A stretch of 35,139 nt of DNA from an uncultured Eubacteriales bacterium. Its GTDB lineage: Bacteria > Bacillota > Clostridia > Oscillospirales > Acutalibacteraceae. Positions 6,391-13,197 of this stretch are shown piece by piece (the first letter of the stretch is position 1; each line of letters starts with the position of its first letter). The position numbers and the translations under genes were made by a program. The notes beneath the pieces are model-generated. The model was not told the origin of the DNA. It was given only the letters and a program-made list of their open reading frames with translations, and made no database searches. The stretch covers positions 1 through 35,139 of the forward strand of contig CAKSDJ010000011.1 of assembly GCA_934445015.1 (NCBI GenBank), read 5' to 3'.

Positions 6391-7344
6391 TTATTTTATA
6401 CTGTCGGTTTTTTTGTCTATTATAAAACGCGGTCTTTGTTTTACCTCAAGATAAATTTTGCCTATGTACTCGCCGATAATGCCTATGCTTAAAAGTTGTG
6501 CGCCGCCCAAAAAACATATAATGCCTGCAATCGACACCCAACCTGCCGCAGAAGAACCCGTAATCGCGGCAATCGCCGACCAGATTATTCCTATTAAGCC
6601 GATTATTGTGACTATAACCCCAAACGCGGCTATAAACCTTATGGGTTTTACAGACAGGCTCGTTATGCCGTCAACAGCAAAGGCAAGCATTTTTTTAAGC
6701 GGATATTTACTTTTGCCTGCCAAACGCTCTTTACGCGAATATTGAACACACGAGTATTTAAACCCGATAAGCGGCACCATTCCGCGTAAAAACAAATTAA
6801 CCTCTTTAAATTCTAACAACGCTTTGACCGCCCTTGCGGACATAAGTCTGTAATCGGCGTGATTATAAATTATTTCTACGCCCATAGCGCTCATAAATTT
6901 ATAAAAAAACTGTGCAGTGCCGCGCTTAAAACCCGTGTCGGTTTTGCGTTCGCTGCGCACGCCGTACACAATTTCGCTGCCTGATAAAAACTCGTCTATC
7001 ATAAGGTCCATAGCATTTATATCATCCTGACCGTCGCAATCGATTGAAATGCAGGCGTCACACCTGCCGGCGGCTTCTGAAAGGCCGGCAAGAAGCGCAT
7101 TTTGATGTCCGCGGTTACGGCTCAGCGATATGCCGCAATAATGGCTGTCAAGTTCAGACAGTTCATTTATTATCTGCCAGGTATTATCGCTGCTGCCGTC
7201 ATTCACAAAAAGTATTTTGCTTTGCTCGCTTATTTTTCCGTCAATATAAAGGTCGTTTATTTTTTGCAGAAACATAGGTGCGGTTACAGGCAAAACCTCC
7301 TGCTCATTGTAGCATGGTATTACAATATATATTATGGGTTTCAA
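6391..7344 (-). CDS. Polyprenyl-phosphate glycosyltransferase, GT2 family (GtrB/DPM1-like)
   Basis: The 317-residue enzyme should transfer a sugar from a nucleotide donor to undecaprenyl phosphate at the cytoplasmic membrane face. Seen in order: an N-terminal GT-A domain with YIVIPCYNEQEVLP, VNDGSSDNTW, the metal-binding SIDCDGQDD and HADYRLMS, then two C-terminal transmembrane helices (about residues 225-255 and 265-290) as in GtrB. I chose TTG at 7344-7342 because AAGGGGG stands 7 bases upstream; the frame is open to 7392, but that would place the start outside a good ribosome site and within the promoter. The gene has its own promoter overlapping the end of sigF and its own terminator, so it is separate from spoIIA. 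The sugar and final acceptor cannot be told; cell-wall or teichoic-acid decoration is likely. Confidence 0.85.
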   Translation of the reverse strand: MKPIIYIVIPCYNEQEVLPVTAPMFLQKINDLYIDGKISEQSKILFVNDGSSDNTWQIINELSELDSHYCGISLSRNRGHQNALLAGLSEAAGRCDACISIDCDGQDDINAMDLMIDEFLSGSEIVYGVRSERKTDTGFKRGTAQFFYKFMSAMGVEIIYNHADYRLMSARAVKALLEFKEVNLFLRGMVPLIGFKYSCVQYSRKERLAGKSKYPLKKMLAFAVDGITSLSVKPIRFIAAFGVIVTIIGLIGIIWSAIAAITGSSAAGWVSIAGIICFLGGAQLLSIGIIGEYIGKIYLEVKQRPRFIIDKKTDSIK

Positions 7345-7375
7345 GATATATCCCCCTTTTGGTTTATATAAATAT

Positions 7376-7402
7376 ATTATAACCTGCGCCATATTTTGTC
7401 AA
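7376..7402 (-). promoter_or_regulatory. SigA-type promoter for the GT2 gene, overlapping the sigF stop codon
   Basis: On the minus strand a perfect TTGACA (7402-7397) and a perfect TATAAT (7381-7376) are separated by 15 bp. The -35 box covers the sigF stop codon. The short spacer may lower strength. It gives vegetative expression of the glycosyltransferase independent of sporulation. Confidence 0.6.
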
Positions 7403-8070
7403 GCGACCGAACCGATTGCATTGCGTAATTTTATAAGAATTTTTCTTTCTGCACGCGATACCTGCACCTGTGACATATTAAGTTTTTTAGCGGTTTCGTT
7501 CTGCGTCAAAAGTTCAAAGTAACGGAATTTTATAATAAGCCGTTCATTAGGTTCAAGATATTTTAATGCGCGTTCCAACAGTAATTTATCCGACAACAGT
7601 TCTTCGGGTCCGTCAACAGGAATGTCAGTGTCCTTTACACCGTCTTCGCTGTCATAGGTAAGCGACAGCGTCGGCTGCGCCGCCGATAGCGCCTCGGTAA
7701 TATCCTCGGGGTTCACTCCGAGTTCAAAGGCAAGTTCACTTACGGTAGGCTCGCGTGACAGTTTCAACTCAAGCGCAGATTTAACACGCATTGTTTTAAG
7801 CGACAGTTCTTTAAGGCTCCGCGATATTTTTACCGAACCGCCGTCACGGAACATACGGCGTATTTCACCCAAAATAACCGGCACAGCATAGGTTGAAAAG
7901 CACAATCCCCTGTCGGCTTCAAAACCGTCTGCTGCTTTGATAAGCCCAACGCACCCTGCCTGAAAAAGATCATCGTATTCAATGCCCCTGCCGATAAATC
8001 TTTTGCAAAGCGAGTGAACAAGCGGCAAATTGCTTTCAATAAAACTGTCGCGTGACGATGCGTCAACCAT
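7399..8070 (-). CDS. sigF: Forespore RNA polymerase sigma factor SigF (SpoIIAC)
   Basis: SigF directs the first forespore-specific transcription after asymmetric division. The 223-residue protein shows sigma region 2 (EYDDLFQAGCVGLIKAADGF, FSTYAVPVILGEIRRMFRDG), region 3 and a region 4 helix-turn-helix (QNETAKKLNMSQVQVSRAER). VILGEIRRxxRD is characteristic of the SigF/SigG group. Position seals the choice of SigF: it directly follows spoIIAB with an 8-bp overlap, so the sigma factor and its anti-sigma factor are translationally coupled. The ATG at 8070 begins inside spoIIAB. A slightly short N-terminus relative to Bacillus is usual in Clostridia. Confidence 0.95.
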   Translation of the reverse strand: MVDASSRDSFIESNLPLVHSLCKRFIGRGIEYDDLFQAGCVGLIKAADGFEADRGLCFSTYAVPVILGEIRRMFRDGGSVKISRSLKELSLKTMRVKSALELKLSREPTVSELAFELGVNPEDITEALSAAQPTLSLTYDSEDGVKDTDIPVDGPEELLSDKLLLERALKYLEPNERLIIKFRYFELLTQNETAKKLNMSQVQVSRAERKILIKLRNAIGSVA

Positions 8071-8506
8071 TTACACTGTAACGCGGCGCAATTTTTTTTG
8101 TAAGCGTAACGGTTGTGCCTTTGCCGGGATTTGAACGCACGCGTATATCATCCATAAAACTTTGCATAACCGCAAAACCCAATCCCGCTCGCTCACCGCC
8201 CACCGTGGTAAACAGCGGTTCCATCGCTTTTTCAACATTGTCTATGCCGCAGCCGTTATCGCGAATTTTAATTTTTATTATGTTGTTATTGTATATTTCG
8301 CCCGTTATGTAAATTTTGCCGAGCCCTTCACGGTAAGCATGAACAATGCAGTTTGTAACCGCCTCGCTGACTGCGGTTTTAATATCGTTTATTTCTTCAA
8401 GCGTGGGGTCGAGCTGCGTTACAAATGCCGCAACCGCCGAACGGGCAAATCCCTCGTTTGCCGAACGCGACATCATATTCATACTGAATTTGTTTATAAT
8501 TTCCAT
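8063..8506 (-). CDS. spoIIAB: Anti-sigma F factor / serine kinase SpoIIAB
   Basis: SpoIIAB holds SigF inactive and phosphorylates SpoIIAA with ATP. The 147-residue GHKL ATPase has the N box EAVTNCIVHAY, the G1 box RDNGCGIDNVE and the G2 box ERAGLGFAVM, and normal length. The start ATG 8506 lies 8 bases after AAGGAG, which overlaps the spoIIAA stop; the 3' end overlaps sigF by 8 bp. The N-terminus NKFSMNMMSRSANEGFARSA fits the region contacting SigF. It is the middle gene of the spoIIA operon. Confidence 0.96.
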   Translation of the reverse strand: MEIINKFSMNMMSRSANEGFARSAVAAFVTQLDPTLEEINDIKTAVSEAVTNCIVHAYREGLGKIYITGEIYNNNIIKIKIRDNGCGIDNVEKAMEPLFTTVGGERAGLGFAVMQSFMDDIRVRSNPGKGTTVTLTKKIAPRYSVNG

Positions 8507-8518
8507 ATTACAATCTCC

Positions 8519-8836
8519 TTAATTATTGCAAGCATCTATTGTTGCAAGTTTTTCTATTCCCGAAAGACGCATCACCTTATAAATTTGCGGTGACGTGCCG
8601 GTTATATGAATTTTGGCGCCTCTGCGCGACATATTTTTGTATCTGCCCATAACAAGACCTATACCCGAACTGTCCATAAAACTTATACGTGTAAAATCAA
8701 GCACCAACAGTGACGGCATATTGAGTTCTGCTGCGTTGTCGATTTCGGTCCGCATTGCTGCCGCACTGTGATGATCAAGTTCGCCGCTTAGATATGCGGT
8801 CATTACTTCTCCCTTTACGGTTATTTCAACTGACAA
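8519..8836 (-). CDS. spoIIAA: Anti-anti-sigma factor SpoIIAA (STAS domain)
   Basis: SpoIIAA in its unphosphorylated form displaces SigF from SpoIIAB; SpoIIAB phosphorylates it and SpoIIE (not in this window) would reverse this. The STAS domain is complete (LSGELDHHSAAAMR, LLVLDFTRISFMDSSGIGLV) and the FMDSSGIGL motif carries the phosphorylated serine. I set the start at TTG 8836-8834, six bases after AGAGGTG; the GTG at 8845 is part of that ribosome site. This gives 105 residues, normal for the family. It is the first gene of spoIIAA-spoIIAB-sigF. Confidence 0.93.
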   Translation of the reverse strand: MSVEITVKGEVMTAYLSGELDHHSAAAMRTEIDNAAELNMPSLLVLDFTRISFMDSSGIGLVMGRYKNMSRRGAKIHITGTSPQIYKVMRLSGIEKLATIDACNN

Positions 8837-8868
8837 ATAAAACACCTCTGATTTAATAATAAATAAAA

Positions 8869-8908
8869 AAGGACAAACCCTATACTTACAGTATAACGGT
8901 TTGTCCTT
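8869..8908 (-). terminator. Intrinsic terminator of folC, upstream of spoIIAA
   Basis: An 11-bp stem (8869-8879 with 8898-8908) contains an inner TATAC/GTATA hairpin, and on the minus strand it is followed by TTTTTTATTTATT. It ends the folC message about 30 bases before the spoIIAA ribosome site, so the spoIIA promoter either lies within this hairpin or reads through it. Confidence 0.75.
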
Positions 8909-8928
8909 AAAAATAATGTCATATCGGG

Positions 8929-8936
8929 TTGTCGAA
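8929..8936. promoter_or_regulatory. Spo0A-binding 0A box upstream of the spoIIA operon
   Basis: TTGTCGAA on the plus strand matches the 0A-box consensus TGNCGAA exactly. It lies about 94 bp before the spoIIAA start, between the folC stop and the folC terminator. Spo0A-P control of spoIIA is well established in spore formers. I could not identify a convincing SigH promoter nearby. Confidence 0.55.
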
Positions 8937-8944
8937 TCGGCTCT

Positions 8945-10165
8945 TTATTTGTCTTTTAAAAGACCTCGTATTTCAGAAGCCAGATAAAGCGAGCCAAATA
9001 CAAACAATGCTTCACCCTGTGCTTTTTCCTTTGCAATTTTTACGGCATCTGCAATGTTTTGCGCCACAAAAACATTTTTGCAATACTCGCTTGCGGTAAT
9101 ACAAAGTTTGTCTGTAGGCAACGCCCGCGGAACGGATGGTTTAACACAAATTGCGTTTTTACAAAACGGCAGTGTTTTTGACAGAACTTTTTTGTAATCT
9201 TTATCTTTCATAACACCGATTATTGCCGTGCAGTCTTTATGTTGTCCCAATATCTGCGCCAGCGCATCTGCACCATCGGGGTTGTGGGCGCCGTCTATTA
9301 TAATAAGCGGACTTTTTGACACAACCTCAGTTCTTGCCGGAATAAACGCATTTTTAAGTCCGGTTACTATGTCTTTTTCATTCTGTACCAAATTGCTTTT
9401 TTTAATTGTTTCAATGGCAATCAGGGCGTTTTCTATTTGAAAAGATCCGCCCAAATCGGTTTTATAATTTACATTTTTACAAATAAACTCATTGCCCAAA
9501 ACAGAGGTTTTAATAATTTTAAGCTTGTTTATATCAGGTATTACAGCCTGCGGCGCATATTTTTTTATAACCGAAAGCGCCTCTTTGGGTTGACTGTAAC
9601 CGGTAACAACGTTTTCGTTTTTTATAATTCCGCATTTTTCGGTTGCTATTTTCTGAAGTGTATCGCCCAAAACGGCGGTATGGTCAAAACCTATTTTGGT
9701 AATAACCGATACAAGCGGCGGCGGAATAATATTTGTAGCGTCAAATCTGCCGCCGAGCCCTGTTTCAATAACCGCAACGTCCGCTTTTTTTTCGCTGAAA
9801 TATAAAAATCCGACAGCAGTTATAAATTCAAACTCGGTGAGTTCGATATTTGTATCGATAACCTTTTGCGACAGACGGCACAAATCGGTTTTACCGATAT
9901 TTTTTCCGTTCAATTGTATGCGTTCGCAAAAATCGGTAATATAAGGTGAGGTAAAACTGCCAACCGAGTAGCCGGCACTTATCAAAACCGATGACACAAA
10001 CGCACAGACCGAACCTTTGCCGTTTGTACCGGCAATGTGTATCGATTTAAAATCGTTTTGCGGATCGTTTAGTTTTTGCATAACTTTTTTGATGCGGTCA
10101 AGACCCGCAGTATGCGAAAAAAAACCTAGTGAATGTATATACTTTAAAGTTTCATTATATTTCAT
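8945..10165 (-). CDS. folC: Bifunctional folylpolyglutamate/dihydrofolate synthase
   Basis: FolC joins glutamate to dihydropteroate and extends the folate polyglutamate tail using ATP in the cytoplasm. The 406-residue protein shows the Mur-ligase-type P-loop HIAGTNGKGSVCAF, the folate-loop region SFTSPYITDFCERI, VIETGLGGRFDATN, the Mg-binding TKIGFDHTAVLGDT and IDGAHNPDGADAL with the C-terminal glutamate ligase domain (IIGVMKDKDY, FGSLYLASEIRGLL). Start ATG 10165 has only a weak GGTG upstream, but it begins with MKYNETLKYIHSL, the normal family start. It lies after valS and ends in its own terminator. Confidence 0.95.
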   Translation of the reverse strand: MKYNETLKYIHSLGFFSHTAGLDRIKKVMQKLNDPQNDFKSIHIAGTNGKGSVCAFVSSVLISAGYSVGSFTSPYITDFCERIQLNGKNIGKTDLCRLSQKVIDTNIELTEFEFITAVGFLYFSEKKADVAVIETGLGGRFDATNIIPPPLVSVITKIGFDHTAVLGDTLQKIATEKCGIIKNENVVTGYSQPKEALSVIKKYAPQAVIPDINKLKIIKTSVLGNEFICKNVNYKTDLGGSFQIENALIAIETIKKSNLVQNEKDIVTGLKNAFIPARTEVVSKSPLIIIDGAHNPDGADALAQILGQHKDCTAIIGVMKDKDYKKVLSKTLPFCKNAICVKPSVPRALPTDKLCITASEYCKNVFVAQNIADAVKIAKEKAQGEALFVFGSLYLASEIRGLLKDK

Positions 10166-10334
10166 AAAACACCATAATTTTACTTGAAAATTTTCAAAAT
10201 GAATTCACATAATACTATCAAGGGTTGAAGTTAAAATTCACCCTTTTTAAACGGCGGATATATTAAAACCGTATTGAATATCTGATACCGAAAATAAATC
10301 TGCCGCATATATTTCGGGTATTACCCGAAACCTT
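10166..10334. other. Non-coding spacer between valS and folC with three small dyads
   Basis: No gene is seen. Palindromic elements are TTGAAAATTTTCAA at 10184-10197, an imperfect AAGGGTTGAA/TTCACCC hairpin near 10218-10245 and an 8-bp hairpin TTTCGGGT-ATT-ACCCGAAA at 10312-10330. The region must hold the folC promoter; I could not choose convincing -35/-10 boxes. Confidence 0.4.
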
Positions 10335-10372
10335 AAAGAGAGCCGACCTGTACTTAAAAGTCGACTCTCTTT
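10335..10372. terminator. Hairpin, probable terminator after valS
   Basis: A 13-bp stem (10335-10347 with 10360-10372, one G-U pair) closes a 12-base loop. The T-run (GAATTTTTT) lies on the plus-strand side; on the minus strand, the direction of valS, only AAGGTTT follows. It sits 28 bp after the valS stop, so termination of valS is the likely role but with less than ideal form. Confidence 0.5.
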
Positions 10373-10399
10373 GAATTTTTTATGCCGGCGGATGTCGGA

Positions 10400-13033
10400 C
10401 TAACCGAGCGCTTTTATTTCGGCGATGTTTTCTTCAATCTTTTTGATTTTGTCAAGAACTTTTGCAAGGCTTTCACGCTGCTGTTCTACAACAGCTGCAG
10501 GCGCCTTTGCAACAAAGCCCTGATTGTTGAGTTTCTTTTCAAAAAACTCTTTATCAACCGTTGCCTTTTGCAAATCTTTGTTAAGGCGTGCAATTTCGCC
10601 GTCAATGTCAACAAGTTCTTTCATAGGCATATAAACGGTTGCGGCATCCGTAACAACGCGCACCGCGGCGTCGGCGTCAAATATGTCACATATCTGAACT
10701 TCAGATGCGTATGCCAGACGGCATATATAATCGGTGCCGGTTTTAAATGTTTCTTTAAATGCGGTTTGTATGCAAACCTTTGCCTTTTTAGACGGCGGAA
10801 CATTCATCTCTGCACGGCGATTTCGTACTGCTTTTATAACCAGCATAATTTTTTCAAATTCGGCCTCTTCGTTTGCAAAACTGAATTCTTCCTTAAATTC
10901 GGGCCACTCCGTAACCATAAGTGCGTCACACGAATGAGGCATAGTCTGCCAAATCTCCTCGGTTATAAAAGGCATAAACGGATGAAGCAGCGCCAACGTA
11001 TTACAGAATACGTAAACCAGAACGCTTTGTGCCGTTGCTTTTGCCTTTGCGTTATCGCCGTTCAAACGCGATTTGCATATCTCAATATACCAATCGCAAA
11101 ATACATCCCATATAAAATCGTAAAGTTTTTGCACCGCCATACCAAGTTCAAAACGTTCAAGGTTTTCGGTGACTTCGCGTATCAGGGTATTGTATTTTGA
11201 AATTATCCATTTGTCTTCAAGGGCAAAATCCGCCGTGTTTATCGGCAAAACTTTATCGCTGTCAAGATTCATTAAAATAAACCTTGCGGCGTTCCAGATC
11301 TTGTTGGCAAAATTGCGGCTTGCCTCAACACGTTCGGGTATATACCGCATATCATTACCGGGGCTGTTACCCGTTGCAAGTGAAAAACGCAAAGCGTCTG
11401 CGCCGTATGTGTCGATAACCTCAAGCGGGTCAACGCCGTTGCCCAAAGATTTTGACATTTTTCTGCCTTGTGAATCGCGTACAAGTCCGTGGATCAAAAC
11501 AGTGTCAAACGGTACCTGACCGGTGTGTTCAAGCCCCGAAAACATCATTCGCATTACCCAGAAAGGAATTATATCGTAACCGGTAACCAACGTATTTGTG
11601 GGATAGTAATGTTTAAGGTCATCTGTATTATCGGGCCAGCCGAGGGTTGAAAAAGGCCAAAGAGCCGATGAAAACCATGTATCCAATGTATCGGGGTCCT
11701 GATGGATATTTTTGCTGCCGCAGTGAGCACAGCAGGTTGCGTCTTCACGCGAAACGGTTATTTCGCCGCAGTCGTCACAGTACCACGCCGGTATGCGGTG
11801 ACCCCACCAAAGCTGACGTGAAATGCACCAATCGCGGATATTTTCAAGCCAGTGGAAATAGACTTTTTCAAATCTTTGCGGAACAAATTTTGTATCGCCG
11901 TTTTTAACGGCGTCAATGGCCGGACCTGCAAGCGGTTTCATTTTAACAAACCACTGTTTTGAAACTGCCGGTTCAACCGTAGTGCCACAACGGTAGCAGG
12001 TCCCTACATTGTGCGAATAGTCCTCAACCTTTACAAGTGCGCCCTCTGCTTTAAGGTCTTCAACAATGGCCTTGCGCGCCTCATAGCGGTCAAGCCCTGC
12101 ATATTTCGGGTACTCATCAACTATTTTTGCGTCATCTGTCATTACATTTATAACCGGCAGATTGTGGCGAAGTCCTACCTCAAAGTCATTAGGGTCATGA
12201 GCCGGAGTGATTTTTACAACACCGGTACCGAAATCCATTTCAACGTAATCGTCGGCAATAACAGGAATTTTACGGTGTACAATAGGCAGGTCGAGCTCTT
12301 TGCCTATTAAATCTTTATAACGCTCATCATTAGGGTTAACCGCAACTGCAGTATCGCCAAGCAGCGTTTCAGGGCGCGTTGTTGCAAGTTCCAAATAACC
12401 GCTTCCGTCTGTAAACGGATAACGCAAATGCCAAAAATGACCTGCCTGCTCCTCATATTCAACCTCAGCATCCGAAATGGATGTTTTGCAGTGAGGGCAC
12501 CAATTTATCATGCGTTCGCCGCGATAGATAAGTCCCTTTTCATAAAGTTTTACAAAAACTTCTTTTACCGCTTTGCTGCAGCCCTCATCAAGAGTAAAAC
12601 GTTCTCTGTCCCAATCGCAGGATGAACCTAATTTTTTAAGCTGTTCGATTATTCTGCCGCCGTACTGTTTTTTCCAATTCCAGGCGCGCTCCAAAAAGCC
12701 GTCGCGGCCTATATCTTCTTTGGTGATACCCTCTTTTTTCATTGCCTCAACAATTTTTGCCTCGGTTGCTATTGAGGCATGGTCGGTGCCGGGAATCCAA
12801 AGCGTATCATAACCCTGCATACGCTTAAAACGTATGAGAATATCCTGCAAAGTATTATCAAGCGCATGGCCCATATGCAGTTGGCCGGTTATATTCGGCG
12901 GCGGAATAACTATTGTATATGTTTCCTTATCTTTTTCACATTTTGCATGAAAATACTTGCCGTCGAGCCACATTTTATAAATGCGGTCCTCAACGTCTTT
13001 TGGGTCATACTGTTTTGCCAATTCTTTTTTCAT
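10400..13033 (-). CDS. valS: Valyl-tRNA synthetase
   Basis: The class I synthetase charges tRNA-Val. The 877-residue protein has the HIGH motif as PPNITGQLHMGHAL, an editing domain (ELATTRPETLLGDTAV, YEARKAIVEDL), cysteine pairs (WCPHCKTS, YRCGTT, CDDCG and CCAHCGS), WFSSALWPFSTLGWP, the KMSKS loop GRKMSKSLGNGVDP, an anticodon-binding domain and the C-terminal coiled coil typical of ValRS (from VDIDGEIARLNKDL to the end). I start at ATG 13033, where MKKELAKQYDPKDVEDRIY matches the family; the longer frame to 13150 gives 39 unrelated residues. A GGAG lies 12 bases upstream. No T-box consensus was found in the leader. Confidence 0.96.
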   Translation of the reverse strand: MKKELAKQYDPKDVEDRIYKMWLDGKYFHAKCEKDKETYTIVIPPPNITGQLHMGHALDNTLQDILIRFKRMQGYDTLWIPGTDHASIATEAKIVEAMKKEGITKEDIGRDGFLERAWNWKKQYGGRIIEQLKKLGSSCDWDRERFTLDEGCSKAVKEVFVKLYEKGLIYRGERMINWCPHCKTSISDAEVEYEEQAGHFWHLRYPFTDGSGYLELATTRPETLLGDTAVAVNPNDERYKDLIGKELDLPIVHRKIPVIADDYVEMDFGTGVVKITPAHDPNDFEVGLRHNLPVINVMTDDAKIVDEYPKYAGLDRYEARKAIVEDLKAEGALVKVEDYSHNVGTCYRCGTTVEPAVSKQWFVKMKPLAGPAIDAVKNGDTKFVPQRFEKVYFHWLENIRDWCISRQLWWGHRIPAWYCDDCGEITVSREDATCCAHCGSKNIHQDPDTLDTWFSSALWPFSTLGWPDNTDDLKHYYPTNTLVTGYDIIPFWVMRMMFSGLEHTGQVPFDTVLIHGLVRDSQGRKMSKSLGNGVDPLEVIDTYGADALRFSLATGNSPGNDMRYIPERVEASRNFANKIWNAARFILMNLDSDKVLPINTADFALEDKWIISKYNTLIREVTENLERFELGMAVQKLYDFIWDVFCDWYIEICKSRLNGDNAKAKATAQSVLVYVFCNTLALLHPFMPFITEEIWQTMPHSCDALMVTEWPEFKEEFSFANEEAEFEKIMLVIKAVRNRRAEMNVPPSKKAKVCIQTAFKETFKTGTDYICRLAYASEVQICDIFDADAAVRVVTDAATVYMPMKELVDIDGEIARLNKDLQKATVDKEFFEKKLNNQGFVAKAPAAVVEQQRESLAKVLDKIKKIEENIAEIKALG

Positions 13034-13114
13034 AATATTTATCAACTCCAAAAAAACGGTGTATATTTTATTGTTTTTTGCGAATAGTAATAACGTCAGC
13101 CACGAACAAAGGCG

Positions 13115-13151
13115 TTTGCATTTCGGGGCGGACAGCCGCCCGATTTGCAAA
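13115..13151. other. GC-rich stem-loop in the valS leader
   Basis: The arms 13115-13131 and 13136-13151 pair through a GGGCGG/CCGCCC core and an outer TTTGCA/TGCAAA, with an ACAG loop. No T-run follows on either strand. It lies in the 164-bp gap between the topoisomerase A gene and valS, so it may stabilise the 3' end or act in a valS leader. The T-box motif GGGTGGNACCGCG is absent. Confidence 0.45.
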
Positions 13152-13197
13152 TATTACGTAACAACAGTTGCGTTGTAAGTGCCTTTCGGACGGTTTT

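Noticed and set aside
10382..11200. Plus-strand 272-codon frame opposite valS
   Set aside because: Cys/Phe/Arg-rich sequence typical of antisense shadow; valS motifs on the other strand are decisive.
13034..13150. 39-residue N-terminal extension of valyl-tRNA synthetase
   Set aside because: The extension has no family match and crosses the leader hairpin region; ATG 13033 gives the normal start.
12990..13197. T-box riboswitch before valS
   Set aside because: The conserved T-box sequence and specifier-like stem are not visible.
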